From an uncultured Prevotellaceae bacterium (GTDB taxonomy: Bacteria > Bacteroidota > Bacteroidia > Bacteroidales > Bacteroidaceae), in contig ONMA01000033.1 of NCBI GenBank assembly GCA_900318815.1, positions 1-51,956 on the forward strand: 51,956 nt of DNA, given 5' to 3'. The position numbers and the translations under genes were made by a program. The notes beneath the pieces are model-generated. The model was not told the DNA's origin. It made no database searches and was given only the letters and a program-made list of their open reading frames with translations. Shown here piece after piece: positions 44,919 through 51,517 of the stretch; the stretch's first letter is position 1; every line of letters starts with the position of its first letter.

Positions 44919-46004
44919 ATGACATTCAAAGAATTACTTGACAGCGTTACCTTTGACGATGTTGAAAAGCAAATTGTCCGTTTATACCCAGACATGAAGA
45001 ATAGTTTGGGATGGTATAAACTTCATTTCGACATGTTGCGGCTAATGAAACCTAAACACCATGACGGCGCAAACGATGATGTGTGTCACATTGCCATGAA
45101 GGATTGGGAGGATGGAACGGGGCTTCACCTTCATGCTTTTCCGATGGAAGGCGATTGTTGGGAACACTCGCTAACAAAGGAACTCATCATTGCTCCAGAA
45201 GTCAAAGCCACCGATGCAGAACTGGCTGCTTGTTGTCTCTGGCACACCTCTTACTATGGTTTTACTGAAGAACAGGTTTCTGACAGATTCCGATGCTATG
45301 AAGAATGGGATGGTGATAAAAAAGGGCATCCACAAATACGAGGTAAACTGATCGCAAAGAAACTGTTTTGTAAGATACGCAATAATGGTGGCACTGTACC
45401 GTCCGTCAGAGCATTGCCTCCGTCAAAGAAGATGAAACTGAACTGTGTGACCAAAAGACACGTCAGTTTTAACGATACACGCTTGAACAAAATTAAGAGA
45501 AAGGGGCTTTTCCGCAGGGCGTTCATGGGATACTACTATGAGTGTCTGATACACATCAGCGATTTTATCATCAGCGTCATTCCTGCTTTATCACGTGAGG
45601 ATAATTACATAATGATTAAGCAACTCAGCCGGTTGTTCCGCTCAGATTTATTTGCCTACACAACGTTGGAGTCGTTTGCCGATGAAGAGACGGACAGCGC
45701 TATGTATCTGAAAGAACTCATAGAAAAGTATGAAATGCTTCCAAAAAGCGACAACGCAATCATCTACATCGCCCGTGGATATGAATATCATTTTGTAGAA
45801 GAGGACGGCATCACTCATCATGTACTAAGAGACGAAGAAAGTGAACTAATTGAAACCATCAGCGAGAAGATAGACGATCATAAGACATACGGAATCGTTG
45901 ACATTATCATTGATGTCGTACCGAAACTGGGGCATCAAACGCTGATAAGCATTGTTGGCTACAACTCAGACAATCCTATCACTTACGACACAGACCAATT
46001 ATGA
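44919..46004 (+). CDS. Unknown protein, 361 aa (resembles DUF6557-type proteins)
   Basis: The N-terminal half (MTFKELLDSVTFDDVEKQIV, EDGTGLHLHAFPMEGDCWEH, FRCYEEWDGDKKGHPQIRGK) recalls a recurrent Bacteroidales family often called DUF6557; this is from memory and unverified. A basic linker (KIKRKGLFRR) follows. The second half is less conserved and may be a second domain. It is coupled to the gene at 44282. Confidence 0.65.
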   Translation: MTFKELLDSVTFDDVEKQIVRLYPDMKNSLGWYKLHFDMLRLMKPKHHDGANDDVCHIAMKDWEDGTGLHLHAFPMEGDCWEHSLTKELIIAPEVKATDAELAACCLWHTSYYGFTEEQVSDRFRCYEEWDGDKKGHPQIRGKLIAKKLFCKIRNNGGTVPSVRALPPSKKMKLNCVTKRHVSFNDTRLNKIKRKGLFRRAFMGYYYECLIHISDFIISVIPALSREDNYIMIKQLSRLFRSDLFAYTTLESFADEETDSAMYLKELIEKYEMLPKSDNAIIYIARGYEYHFVEEDGITHHVLRDEESELIETISEKIDDHKTYGIVDIIIDVVPKLGHQTLISIVGYNSDNPITYDTDQL

Positions 46005-46007
46005 CTT

Positions 46008-46316
46008 ATGGGAAAGAAAGGAACAAATGAAGAGAATAGGAGTCATAAGCATGACTATCCAATTGAGGATGTCTGGAGCAACGACAATACGTTGGCACAG
46101 TTGATAGTGCCACGCTTGCAGGCATTCAAAGCTCTCGATAAACATTGGGCACTCTCATTCTTGCGTCCCTATGGGAGCTTTCAACCGCAACAGGTCGTCT
46201 TTTTTTTACGAGTAACAGGTCCATCCCATACTACTATTTACATCGAAAAGGGTGACAGGGAAGACAGGTTAGCAGTGGAAAAAACCGAATTACAGATAAA
46301 TTCTCGAGAGAATTGA
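46008..46316 (+). CDS. Probable truncated accessory protein, 102 aa
   Basis: The N-terminal 45 residues (DYPIEDVWSNDNTLAQLIVP, RLQAFKALDKH) look like a recurrent Bacteroidota mobile-DNA family. After residue 46 the sequence becomes repetitive and the ORF ends inside a 19-bp inverted repeat. It may be a 5' remnant cut by repeat insertion. It starts three bases after the stop at 46004. Confidence 0.45.
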   Translation: MGKKGTNEENRSHKHDYPIEDVWSNDNTLAQLIVPRLQAFKALDKHWALSFLRPYGSFQPQQVVFFLRVTGPSHTTIYIEKGDREDRLAVEKTELQINSREN

Positions 46317-46379
46317 GCAGTTAGAATGCCATTTGGCAAAGGTAAAGATGTTCTTTATGCCTCAATTCTCTCGAGAATT
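46299..46379. repeat. 19-bp perfect inverted repeat with 43-bp spacer
   Basis: aattctcgagagaattgag (46299-46317) and ctcaattctctcgagaatt (46361-46379) are exact reverse complements, and each arm contains the 8-bp palindrome tctcgaga. The layout could be a recombination site or MITE ends. Confidence 0.85.
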
Positions 46380-46439
46380 CAAGTGCATACAGGCATGATT
46401 CTTACTGGAAGCAACATGAATGTCGCAAGAGATGACAAA

Positions 46440-46560
46440 GGAGCTGACGAAAGTGTGATTCCTGTCACCCTCCTGTCACCCTTGTCACCCTCGAAAAAGG
46501 GTGCAAACGCCCTGTTTATCGGCATTCTGTCACCCTGTCACCCTTATTGAAGAAAAACCT
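46440..46560. repeat. Cluster of gtcaccct repeats
   Basis: Five copies of a gtcaccct-type octamer lie between 46463 and 46549. A reverse-complement match (aaaagggtgacagg) lies at 46245-46259. No gene. Confidence 0.7.
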
Positions 46561-46633
46561 AGTATACACTTTATGTCTTGCTTTCAAAGATGTGACAAAA
46601 TCAATGGTTAAATATCGATTTCCCGTCAAAAAG

Positions 46634-46665
46634 TTTGGTCGATTCAATAAAAAGCACTACCTTTG
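46634..46665 (+). promoter_or_regulatory. Promoter before candidate RNA 1
   Basis: TTTG 46634-46637, exactly 20 bases, TACCTTTG 46658-46665. The upstream aaatatcgatttc is shared with the promoter at 46803. No gene follows. Confidence 0.75.
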
Positions 46666-46670
46666 CACCA

Positions 46671-46755
46671 CCAGAACCCGCCAAGCCTCTCCGCTCGACC
46701 TCGGTCGCTTGCCTTAGCAAGAAGGATGCTCAAATGTGCGGGTCGTTTTATTTTT
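46671..46755 (+). ncRNA. Candidate structured RNA 1 (outer stem around two hairpins)
   Basis: ACCCGC (46676-46681) pairs with GCGGGT (46738-46743). Inside, CGAC-CTCG-GTCG (46696-46707) and CTTGC-CTTA-GCAAG (46708-46721) form two adjacent hairpins. The outer stem is followed by cgttttattttt, terminator-like. The consensus promoter at 46634-46665 lies directly upstream. Two further copies (47038, 48217) have the same inner hairpins and a different but still paired outer stem. Function unknown. A REP-like DNA repeat is the main alternative. Confidence 0.55.
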
Positions 46756-46802
46756 CAAAAGCAACAAAATCGACGTCCAAATATCGATTTCCTCGCAAAT
46801 AG

Positions 46803-46834
46803 TTTGCAAGTATCAGAAATAAGGCCTATCTTTG
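46803..46834 (+). promoter_or_regulatory. Promoter before candidate RNA 2
   Basis: TTTG 46803-46806, exactly 20 bases, TATCTTTG 46827-46834. Again aaatatcgatttc precedes it. Confidence 0.75.
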
Positions 46835-46839
46835 CAGCG

Positions 46840-46945
46840 TTCATTCCCGGTAGCCTCTGGATTCCAATCTGTCGGGTGTTTTTATAAGGAGAATTCGTTA
46901 ATTCCTGGTAGTCCCTGACAGCCGTCAAACTATCAGGTGTTATTT
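46840..46945 (+). ncRNA. Candidate RNA 2: two tandem hairpin units with paired changes
   Basis: attcccggtag to cgggtgttttt (46842-46883) and attcctggtag to caggtgttattttt (46901-46948) share the same frame. CCCG/CGGG in the first becomes CCTG/CAGG in the second, so pairing is kept. Each unit ends in a T-rich tail. A longer transcript could contain both. Confidence 0.45.
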
Positions 46946-47037
46946 TTTAGGCAATACAGGCAATAACCGCCGTTTCACAACCTTTCTCTTTCAAATATTC
47001 ACTATACCCCAGAACATTTCTCTTGAAACTGCTTTTT

Positions 47038-47081
47038 GACCGCCGCTCGACCTTGGTCGCTTGCAAGGCAAGAAAGCGGTC
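47038..47081 (+). ncRNA. Candidate structured RNA element, copy 2
   Basis: GACCGC (47038-47043) pairs with GCGGTC (47076-47081). Inside are CGAC-CTTG-GTCG (47048-47059) and CTTGC-AAG-GCAAG (47060-47072). The stem sequence differs from that of copy 1 (ACCCGC/GCGGGT), yet both sides change together. No promoter was found directly upstream. Confidence 0.5.
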
Positions 47082-47236
47082 ACTGTTCAATAGCCGGGCT
47101 GTGCGTAGCAACCCCGTCCTCCAATCAGCTTTGCCGCTCGAAGAACTGAAGTAAGGCGAGAGTCAAACGCAGAATGCGGTATAGGAATAAAAGCAAATAT
47201 TTTATGCAAATCGGATTATTATTCGCAAAAAAGTTG

Positions 47237-47244
47237 TAACTTTG
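47237..47244 (+). promoter_or_regulatory. -7 box TAACTTTG of the zeta-like module
   Basis: The box lies 28 bases before the ATG at 47273. The segment attcgcaaaaaagttgtaac is shared with the promoter at 48401-48424 and, with changes, at 35867-35896. Confidence 0.65.
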
Positions 47245-47272
47245 CACAGTCAACCGATAAAGGGAAGCGATT

Positions 47273-47554
47273 ATGTGCACATATAAAGACATTGATATTA
47301 TCCAGTTGCCCAACGGCCAGACGGCCAGCGAGGCTAACCGCGCAGCGAGCCGTGAGATTGAGCGCATCTATGCCGACTCTTGGCGCCGCGGTGTTTCCGT
47401 GCCTTTTTTCGATAACGACGGAAACACTTATCTGGCCAATCCCGACGGCAGTGAAGACCGCGTTGCCCTCGACCGCCGCAGCCGCACCTATCGCATTCTT
47501 CGCCGCACTGCTGCTCCTGGCAAAGGCCGTTACTCATATCTCATTTCGCGATAG
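47273..47554 (+). CDS. Small upstream partner of the zeta-like toxin, probable antitoxin, 93 aa
   Basis: The product MCTYKDIDIIQLPNGQTASE and onward is Arg-rich, soluble and has no known motif. It ends one codon before the ATG of the kinase-like gene (TAG, ATG), so both are translationally coupled. Position and size fit a cognate antitoxin of a zeta toxin, but that is inference. The first nine codons are repeated in the scar at 35926. Confidence 0.7.
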   Translation: MCTYKDIDIIQLPNGQTASEANRAASREIERIYADSWRRGVSVPFFDNDGNTYLANPDGSEDRVALDRRSRTYRILRRTAAPGKGRYSYLISR

Positions 47555-48148
47555 ATGGAGCGTCGCCCTGAACTCACCATCATTGCCGGACCGAATGGCG
47601 CAGGCAAGAGCCGCCTCTGCCCCTTCTACGTCAGCGCCAAGTCGTTCGACGGCGACAAGTTGATGCTCGACCTGCGCCGCGAGCATCCCGACTGGCCTGA
47701 TCGTTGGGTGAGCGGCACCGTTGCTTCGCAGTTGGAGAAGCAGAAGGCCGAGGCTCTCGAACAGCACAAGGACTTTGCCTTCGAGACTAACTTTTCCAGC
47801 GACATGGTGCTGCACATGATTGAGGACTTCCGTGCCGCAGGCTTCAAGATTTCGCTCTGCTATTTCGGTCTTCGCAACGAGGACGAGAGCGTGAGCCGCG
47901 TCATCCATCGCGTTCAGACGGGTGGCCACGATGTTGCCGATGACATCATCTGCTTCAACTTCCACGAAGGACTGAAGAACACGCAGCAGCACCTCCGCCT
48001 CTTCGACAACCTCACCTTCATTGACGGCAACAGCGACTACGGCCACATCGTAGCCCTGCACATCGGCAAGAGCCAGACGCACAAGGTGGTCGATAATCCC
48101 CCGCAGTGGTTCAAGGAGCAGTTTGAAGAATTGTTCGAACAATTATAG
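47555..48148 (+). CDS. Zeta-toxin-like P-loop kinase, 197 aa
   Basis: Walker A is GPNGAGKSRLC near residues 11-21, followed by DGDKLMLDLR and FAFETNFSSDMVLHMIEDF, as in zeta/UMP-kinase-like toxins that phosphorylate UDP-GlcNAc. Later segments are KISLCYFGLRNEDESVSRVI with Arg residues and the helical end QFEELFEQL. The length is slightly below average. The module lies between two 220-bp repeats. A deleted second copy lies at 35926-36054. The toxic activity is inferred from the family. Confidence 0.8.
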   Translation: MERRPELTIIAGPNGAGKSRLCPFYVSAKSFDGDKLMLDLRREHPDWPDRWVSGTVASQLEKQKAEALEQHKDFAFETNFSSDMVLHMIEDFRAAGFKISLCYFGLRNEDESVSRVIHRVQTGGHDVADDIICFNFHEGLKNTQQHLRLFDNLTFIDGNSDYGHIVALHIGKSQTHKVVDNPPQWFKEQFEELFEQL

Positions 48149-48216
48149 AGGAATAAAAGAAGAAAGTCAAAGAAAACTGCTCCAGAGTTTGCATAATTCA
48201 AAATGAAACTGTTTTT

Positions 48217-48260
48217 GACCGCCGCTCGACCTTGGTCGCTTGCAAGGGAAGAAAGCGGTC
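48217..48260 (+). ncRNA. Candidate structured RNA element, copy 3
   Basis: Same design as 47038-47081: GACCGC (48217-48222), CGAC-CTTG-GTCG, CTTGC-AAG-GGAAG (one mismatch in the second hairpin), GCGGTC (48255-48260). Confidence 0.5.
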
Positions 48261-48416
48261 ACTGTTCAATAGCCGGGGTGTGCGTAGCAACCCCGTCCGC
48301 CAATCTGTTTTGCCGCTCGAAGAACTGAAGTAAGGCGAGAGTCAAACGCAGAATGCGGTATAGGAATAAAAGCAGATATCTTATGCAAAATCGGATTGTT
48401 ATTCGCAAAAAAGTTG

Positions 48417-48424
48417 TAACTTTG
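48417..48424 (+). promoter_or_regulatory. -7 box TAACTTTG of the MNT gene
   Basis: It lies 26 bases before the ATG at 48451. TTG at 48397-48399 could be the -33 at 17 bases. Confidence 0.6.
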
Positions 48425-48450
48425 TTCCCGAAATCGAAAACAATACGCTT

Positions 48451-48777
48451 ATGAGTACCCAGATGATGAATCAGAAGATAGCCGACTACTTCAAGACCCA
48501 GCCCATCGTGCGAGCATGGCTTTTCGGCTCCTTCGCCCGTGGCGAGGAGACTCCCATCAGCGATGTTGACATCCTCGTGCAGTTCGACGAGGACGGTGTG
48601 AGTCTGCTGAAACACGCAGCGATGATTTGCGAACTGGAGAAAATCCTCGACCGCCCCGTTGACATCGTTGAAGACGGGACGCTGCGCCCGAGAGATTTCG
48701 CGATACACCGGCCTTACAGCCGAGGAAATCGAGGAGTTGTAAGCATAACGAATACGAATAACGACATGAGCGGATAG
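48451..48777 (+). CDS. Orphan MNT nucleotidyltransferase with a replaced C-terminus, 108 aa
   Basis: The minimal nucleotidyltransferase core is clear: RAWLFGSFARGEETPISDVD (GSxxRG and DVD). It ends normally to about residue 78 (PVDIVEDGTL). After that the frame reads RPRDFAIHRPYSRGNRGVV, which is unlike the family. The other frame at 48692-48742 reads EISRYTGLTAEEIEEL-stop, the typical end of a PD-(D/E)XK transposase-family protein. So a downstream gene remnant was joined to a truncated MNT gene. No HEPN partner follows. A terminator overlaps the stop. Confidence 0.75.
   Translation: MSTQMMNQKIADYFKTQPIVRAWLFGSFARGEETPISDVDILVQFDEDGVSLLKHAAMICELEKILDRPVDIVEDGTLRPRDFAIHRPYSRGNRGVVSITNTNNDMSG
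48692..48742 (+). pseudogene. 3' remnant of a PD-(D/E)XK transposase-family (Rpn-like) gene
   Basis: EISRYTGLTAEEIEEL-stop in the +1 frame relative to the MNT gene. The intact family member at 50633 ends EQISEVTGLSKAEFAAL, which is similar in style. Only the last 16 codons remain. Confidence 0.6.
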
Positions 48778-48804
48778 CCTGGCATCGGCACTATCCGCTT
48801 TTTC
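48769..48804 (+). terminator. Terminator after the MNT gene
   Basis: agcggatag (48769-48777) pairs with ctatccgct (48791-48799), a perfect 9-bp stem followed by tttttc. Confidence 0.75.
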
Positions 48805-48824
48805 AATCAAAAAACGACTGATTT

Positions 48825-48962
48825 ATGGAACAGAAATTCGGGAAAACTTTTATAAAGGCAGGACACCTTCTCCTGATGGCCACCCTCGCATTCGCCTCTT
48901 GCAGCAGCGATGAGCCAAGATAGGCAGACCCGGAGGCACATGAAAAGACCGTGAAGCTGAAT
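48825..48962 (+). pseudogene. Decayed copy of the lipoprotein gene at 49919
   Basis: MEQKFGKTFIKAGHLLLMAT and LAFASCSSDEPR are followed by TAG (48921-48923), where the intact gene has TGG (Trp). Homology continues to GTGAAGCTGAAT at 48962 and then stops. The signal region (lipobox LAFASC) is similar, but the upstream part differs from the intact copy. Confidence 0.85.
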
Positions 48963-49129
48963 AGATTTCGAGAATTTTGATAGGAAATAGATGCATTGAG
49001 AGCTGCAATGGGGCAAAGCGAGGCATTTTCACCTAATAATATTTATTTTGAGCCCCTTGATAAGTGGCGGCTATAAAGCGGGGATGCAATAAATAATGTA
49101 AAAACGAACAAAATTTCACAAAAAAGCTG

Positions 49130-49137
49130 TAAATTTG
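49130..49137 (+). promoter_or_regulatory. -7 box TAAATTTG for the MNT-HEPN pair
   Basis: TAAATTTG lies 17 bases before the ATG at 49155. Confidence 0.55.
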
Positions 49138-49154
49138 CAGCGTTGAACAATAAA

Positions 49155-49460
49155 ATGGAGCAAGATATGAAGACAAAGAATGAAATACTGCACCTGCTGA
49201 GCCTCTACAAGCCAACGGCTCAAAGCAAGTATGGGCTGACACGTCTCGGCATCTTCGGCTCTGTTGCTCGTGGCGAGCATACCGAGGACAGCGACGTGGA
49301 CGTGTGCTACGAAGGTCGTGTGCCGACGCTGCTCACGCTCGACCTCATTCAGACCGACTTGGAAAGGCTTCTTGAAAGCCGGGTCGATTTGGTGCGCGTC
49401 CGTGACGGCATGAACAGTCTCCTAAGACAACGTATACAGAAGGAGGGCGTATATGTTTGA
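49155..49460 (+). CDS. MntA-like nucleotidyltransferase antitoxin, 101 aa
   Basis: I took the ATG at 49155 (MEQDMKTKNEIL) and not the upstream TTG. GLTRLGIFGSVARGEHTEDS and DVDVCYEG carry the GSxxRG and DVD motifs. The last 15 residues are Arg/Gln-rich. The gene overlaps the HEPN gene by eight bases. In MntA/HepT pairs the MNT protein attaches AMP to the HEPN toxin near its active site, which is the likely mechanism here. Confidence 0.88.
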   Translation: MEQDMKTKNEILHLLSLYKPTAQSKYGLTRLGIFGSVARGEHTEDSDVDVCYEGRVPTLLTLDLIQTDLERLLESRVDLVRVRDGMNSLLRQRIQKEGVYV

Positions 49461-49839
49461 CCGTGAGATTGTGATGGATAGCTTGCAGAAGATTAGCAAG
49501 GCCATCGACACCATTCTGGAACGCGCCGCCGTGGTGACTGACCCCAACGACCTGCTCTGCTCGCCGGGAGGCATGATGCGCCTTGATGCCATCTGCATGA
49601 ACTTGATAGCCTTGGGTGAGGCCGTGAAGGGACTTGACAAGCAGACGCATGGGCAGCTGCTACCCCGTTACCCCGAAGTTTATTGGAGCGGCGTGATGCG
49701 TATGCGCGACAAGATAGCCCACCATTACTTCGAGATTGACACAGATGTCGTGTTCCTCACCGTGCAGCAGGATGTGCCAAAAATGAAGTTGACTATTGAC
49801 ATAATGATTGCAGACATGAGTAAAGTAACATACGATTAG
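49453..49839 (+). CDS. HepT-like HEPN toxin (RNase), 128 aa
   Basis: The HEPN signature is RMRDKIAHHYFEID, with R-x4-H and the H-x-Y tail (R, H, Y) that receives AMP in the MntA/HepT system. The helical N-terminus MFDREIVMDSLQKISKAIDT fits the family. It has no membrane segment. It overlaps the MNT gene and has the same order as other MntA-HepT pairs. RNase activity is inferred from the family. Confidence 0.88.
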   Translation: MFDREIVMDSLQKISKAIDTILERAAVVTDPNDLLCSPGGMMRLDAICMNLIALGEAVKGLDKQTHGQLLPRYPEVYWSGVMRMRDKIAHHYFEIDTDVVFLTVQQDVPKMKLTIDIMIADMSKVTYD

Positions 49840-49918
49840 GAAGATTTAACGCCCGACGATGCAAGATTACCGACGGCTCGCATTTATATAGACAAAAACT
49901 ATAACAATCAATATCGAA

Positions 49919-50551
49919 ATGAAAACAATGAAACACTGGAGGAAATCGCGATTAAGCGAGAGTGATGCAAACTTGTTTTCGAATAGCCGAGCGAGAGCGG
50001 TTTATGTAATCGCATTTATTATGCTTGCTGCTTTCTCCCTCGCCTCTTGCAGCAGCGATGAGCCAAGATGGGCAGACCCGGAGGCACACGAAAAGACCGT
50101 GAAACTGAATGAGCAGTACGGTCCGCTCATGGTCGGTACATGGCACTACGAGAACAACAGCGACACGCAGCGATACTTCGAGCACCTCACCTTCCAGGCC
50201 GACGGCACATTGACTGGAATGCGCAAATGGCAAGCCCGCAAGCTCGTCACCATCGACGGCAAAGAACAATATACCGACTGGAAGGACGTGGAACTGAGTG
50301 GATCGTTCACAGGAACGTGGCAGCTGAGATACTGGAGTCCCGAGGGGAACAGCGGCGAGAAGCGCAACTGCCTCCTACTGACCGCCACCTACGACGATGC
50401 CGAGCGAGACTTCATGGCCTACTCCTGCGTCCTCACCTTCGCCTACGCCGATGCCACCACCCTCCGCATCCAAGGCTATTACGTCAAAAACCCCGACGGT
50501 TGGATCAACTATCAGCGCGGGGAGGCAGAACCTGATTTCTCATCAAAATAA
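49919..50551 (+). CDS. Lipoprotein of unknown function, 210 aa
   Basis: The N-terminal region (ARAVYVIAFIMLAAFSLASC) has a lipobox with the Cys near residue 44, so it is exported and lipid-anchored. The long n-region before the hydrophobic core is unusual. A beta-rich domain follows: MVGTWHYENNSDTQRYFEHL, SGSFTGTWQLRYWSPEGN and TLRIQGYYVKNP, like a lipocalin or DUF4488-style barrel. I cannot assign a family. A stop-mutated partial copy lies at 48825-48962. Confidence 0.75.
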   Translation: MKTMKHWRKSRLSESDANLFSNSRARAVYVIAFIMLAAFSLASCSSDEPRWADPEAHEKTVKLNEQYGPLMVGTWHYENNSDTQRYFEHLTFQADGTLTGMRKWQARKLVTIDGKEQYTDWKDVELSGSFTGTWQLRYWSPEGNSGEKRNCLLLTATYDDAERDFMAYSCVLTFAYADATTLRIQGYYVKNPDGWINYQRGEAEPDFSSK

Positions 50552-50598
50552 TATATAAAAAGGTGGGGGCAAAGTACACAATAATGAAAAAGATTTCG

Positions 50599-50606
50599 TA
50601 TCTTTG
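50599..50606 (+). promoter_or_regulatory. -7 box TATCTTTG for the PD-(D/E)XK transposase-family gene
   Basis: The box overlaps a possible GTG start at 50606, so the ATG at 50633 is preferred. Confidence 0.6.
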
Positions 50607-50632
50607 TGCCAAAATTCCAAAACATCGATGAT

Positions 50633-51517
50633 ATGGGAAAGTATTTAGACCCGAGAGCCGACCTGACTTTCAAGAAAATATTCGGCGAAAGGCTACGGGT
50701 AGGCGAGCAAAGCTCGGGAATGCACAAGAATCTTGTCATCAGTCTGCTTAATGCCTTGTTGCCCTTGAAGGATGACGAGCGCGTGGAGAGCATCGAGTAC
50801 TGGCCTGCCGACCAGATTCCCGAGCGCACGGAAGCTGAGAAATACAGCATCGTGGACGTGTGCTGCAAGGATAACAAACAGCGCGAGTTCATCGTGGAGA
50901 TGCAGATGTCGTGGACGGAATCGTTCAAAAAGCGCGTACTTCTGAATGCCTCGAAGGCTTACGTGGCGCAGACCAACAAGGGCATGAAATACAAGAACCT
51001 GCAGCCTGTCTATGCCCTGAACTTCGTCAATGCCGAGTTCTTGAAGGACGTGGATGACTACTATCACTACTACCACCTCGTTCACGACAAATATACCGAC
51101 AAGGTGATCGACGGCCTTCACCTCATCTTTGTGGAACTGCCGAAATTCAAGCCCCAGACCATCAGCGAGCGTAAAATGCAAGTGTTGTGGCTCCGCTTCC
51201 TCACCGAAATCAACGACAGGACGCAGGAGGCTCCTGCTGAGCTGTTGGAGAATGCGGAGGTGAGTGAAGCCCTTGAAATTCTGGAACGTGCAGCCTTCAC
51301 CGATGCCGAGATGCGAGCCTACGATAAGTTCTGGGATGGCGTATCTTCGTTGAGAACCATCGAGGGTGACTGGGAGGATAAGTTAAAAGAAGCCGAGGCC
51401 AAGCTGAAGCAAAAGGACATTGACACCGCCCGCAAACTCAAGGCCATGAACGTGATGACCACTGAGCAGATTTCAGAAGTCACAGGATTGTCAAAAGCAG
51501 AATTCGCAGCCTTATGA
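50633..51517 (+). CDS. PD-(D/E)XK nuclease family transposase (Rpn/PDDEXK_2-type), 294 aa
   Basis: The product MGKYLDPRADLTFKKIFGER is a standard start for this family. The active-site order is IVDVCCKDNKQREFIVEMQM (Asp, then E-x-Q). DKVIDGLHLIFVELPKFKPQ in the middle and a charged coil (KLKEAEAKLKQKDIDTARKL) and EQISEVTGLSKAEFAAL at the end complete it. Rpn proteins are RecA-independent recombination-promoting nucleases; family members are often called transposases but many are not mobile. A promoter-like -7 box sits just upstream. No inverted repeat flanks the gene closely. Confidence 0.88.
   Translation: MGKYLDPRADLTFKKIFGERLRVGEQSSGMHKNLVISLLNALLPLKDDERVESIEYWPADQIPERTEAEKYSIVDVCCKDNKQREFIVEMQMSWTESFKKRVLLNASKAYVAQTNKGMKYKNLQPVYALNFVNAEFLKDVDDYYHYYHLVHDKYTDKVIDGLHLIFVELPKFKPQTISERKMQVLWLRFLTEINDRTQEAPAELLENAEVSEALEILERAAFTDAEMRAYDKFWDGVSSLRTIEGDWEDKLKEAEAKLKQKDIDTARKLKAMNVMTTEQISEVTGLSKAEFAAL

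Larger units (their letters stand above)
47025..47244. repeat. 220-bp direct repeat, copy 1
   Basis: It matches 48205-48424 at about 95 percent over the same length. It contains the stem-around-two-hairpins element and ends in the -7 box TAACTTTG of the following module. The copies bracket 47245-48204. Confidence 0.9.
46317..47272. other. Non-coding stretch of nearly 1 kb with promoter-hairpin units and half of a 220-bp repeat
   Basis: No convincing gene was found. Features are the 19-bp inverted repeat, the gtcaccct cluster, two promoter-like units (46634-46665, 46803-46834), three hairpin elements (46671-46755, 46840-46890, 46899-46945) and the first copy of the 220-bp repeat (47025-47244). 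Confidence 0.65.
48205..48424. repeat. 220-bp direct repeat, copy 2
   Basis: About ten differences from 47025-47244. It starts 57 bases after the kinase stop and ends in the -7 box of the MNT gene. Confidence 0.9.

Noticed and set aside
46326-46550. A 74-codon frame through the gtcaccct cluster
   Set aside because: It is built from repeats and has no promoter or family resemblance.
48259-48810. A 183-codon minus-strand frame across the 220-bp repeat and the MNT gene
   Set aside because: It is antisense to a gene with clear MNT motifs and covers non-coding repeat DNA.
50606-50632. GTG start for the PD-(D/E)XK transposase-family gene
   Set aside because: The GTG is the last base of the -7 box TATCTTTG; the ATG at 50633 matches the family N-terminus.
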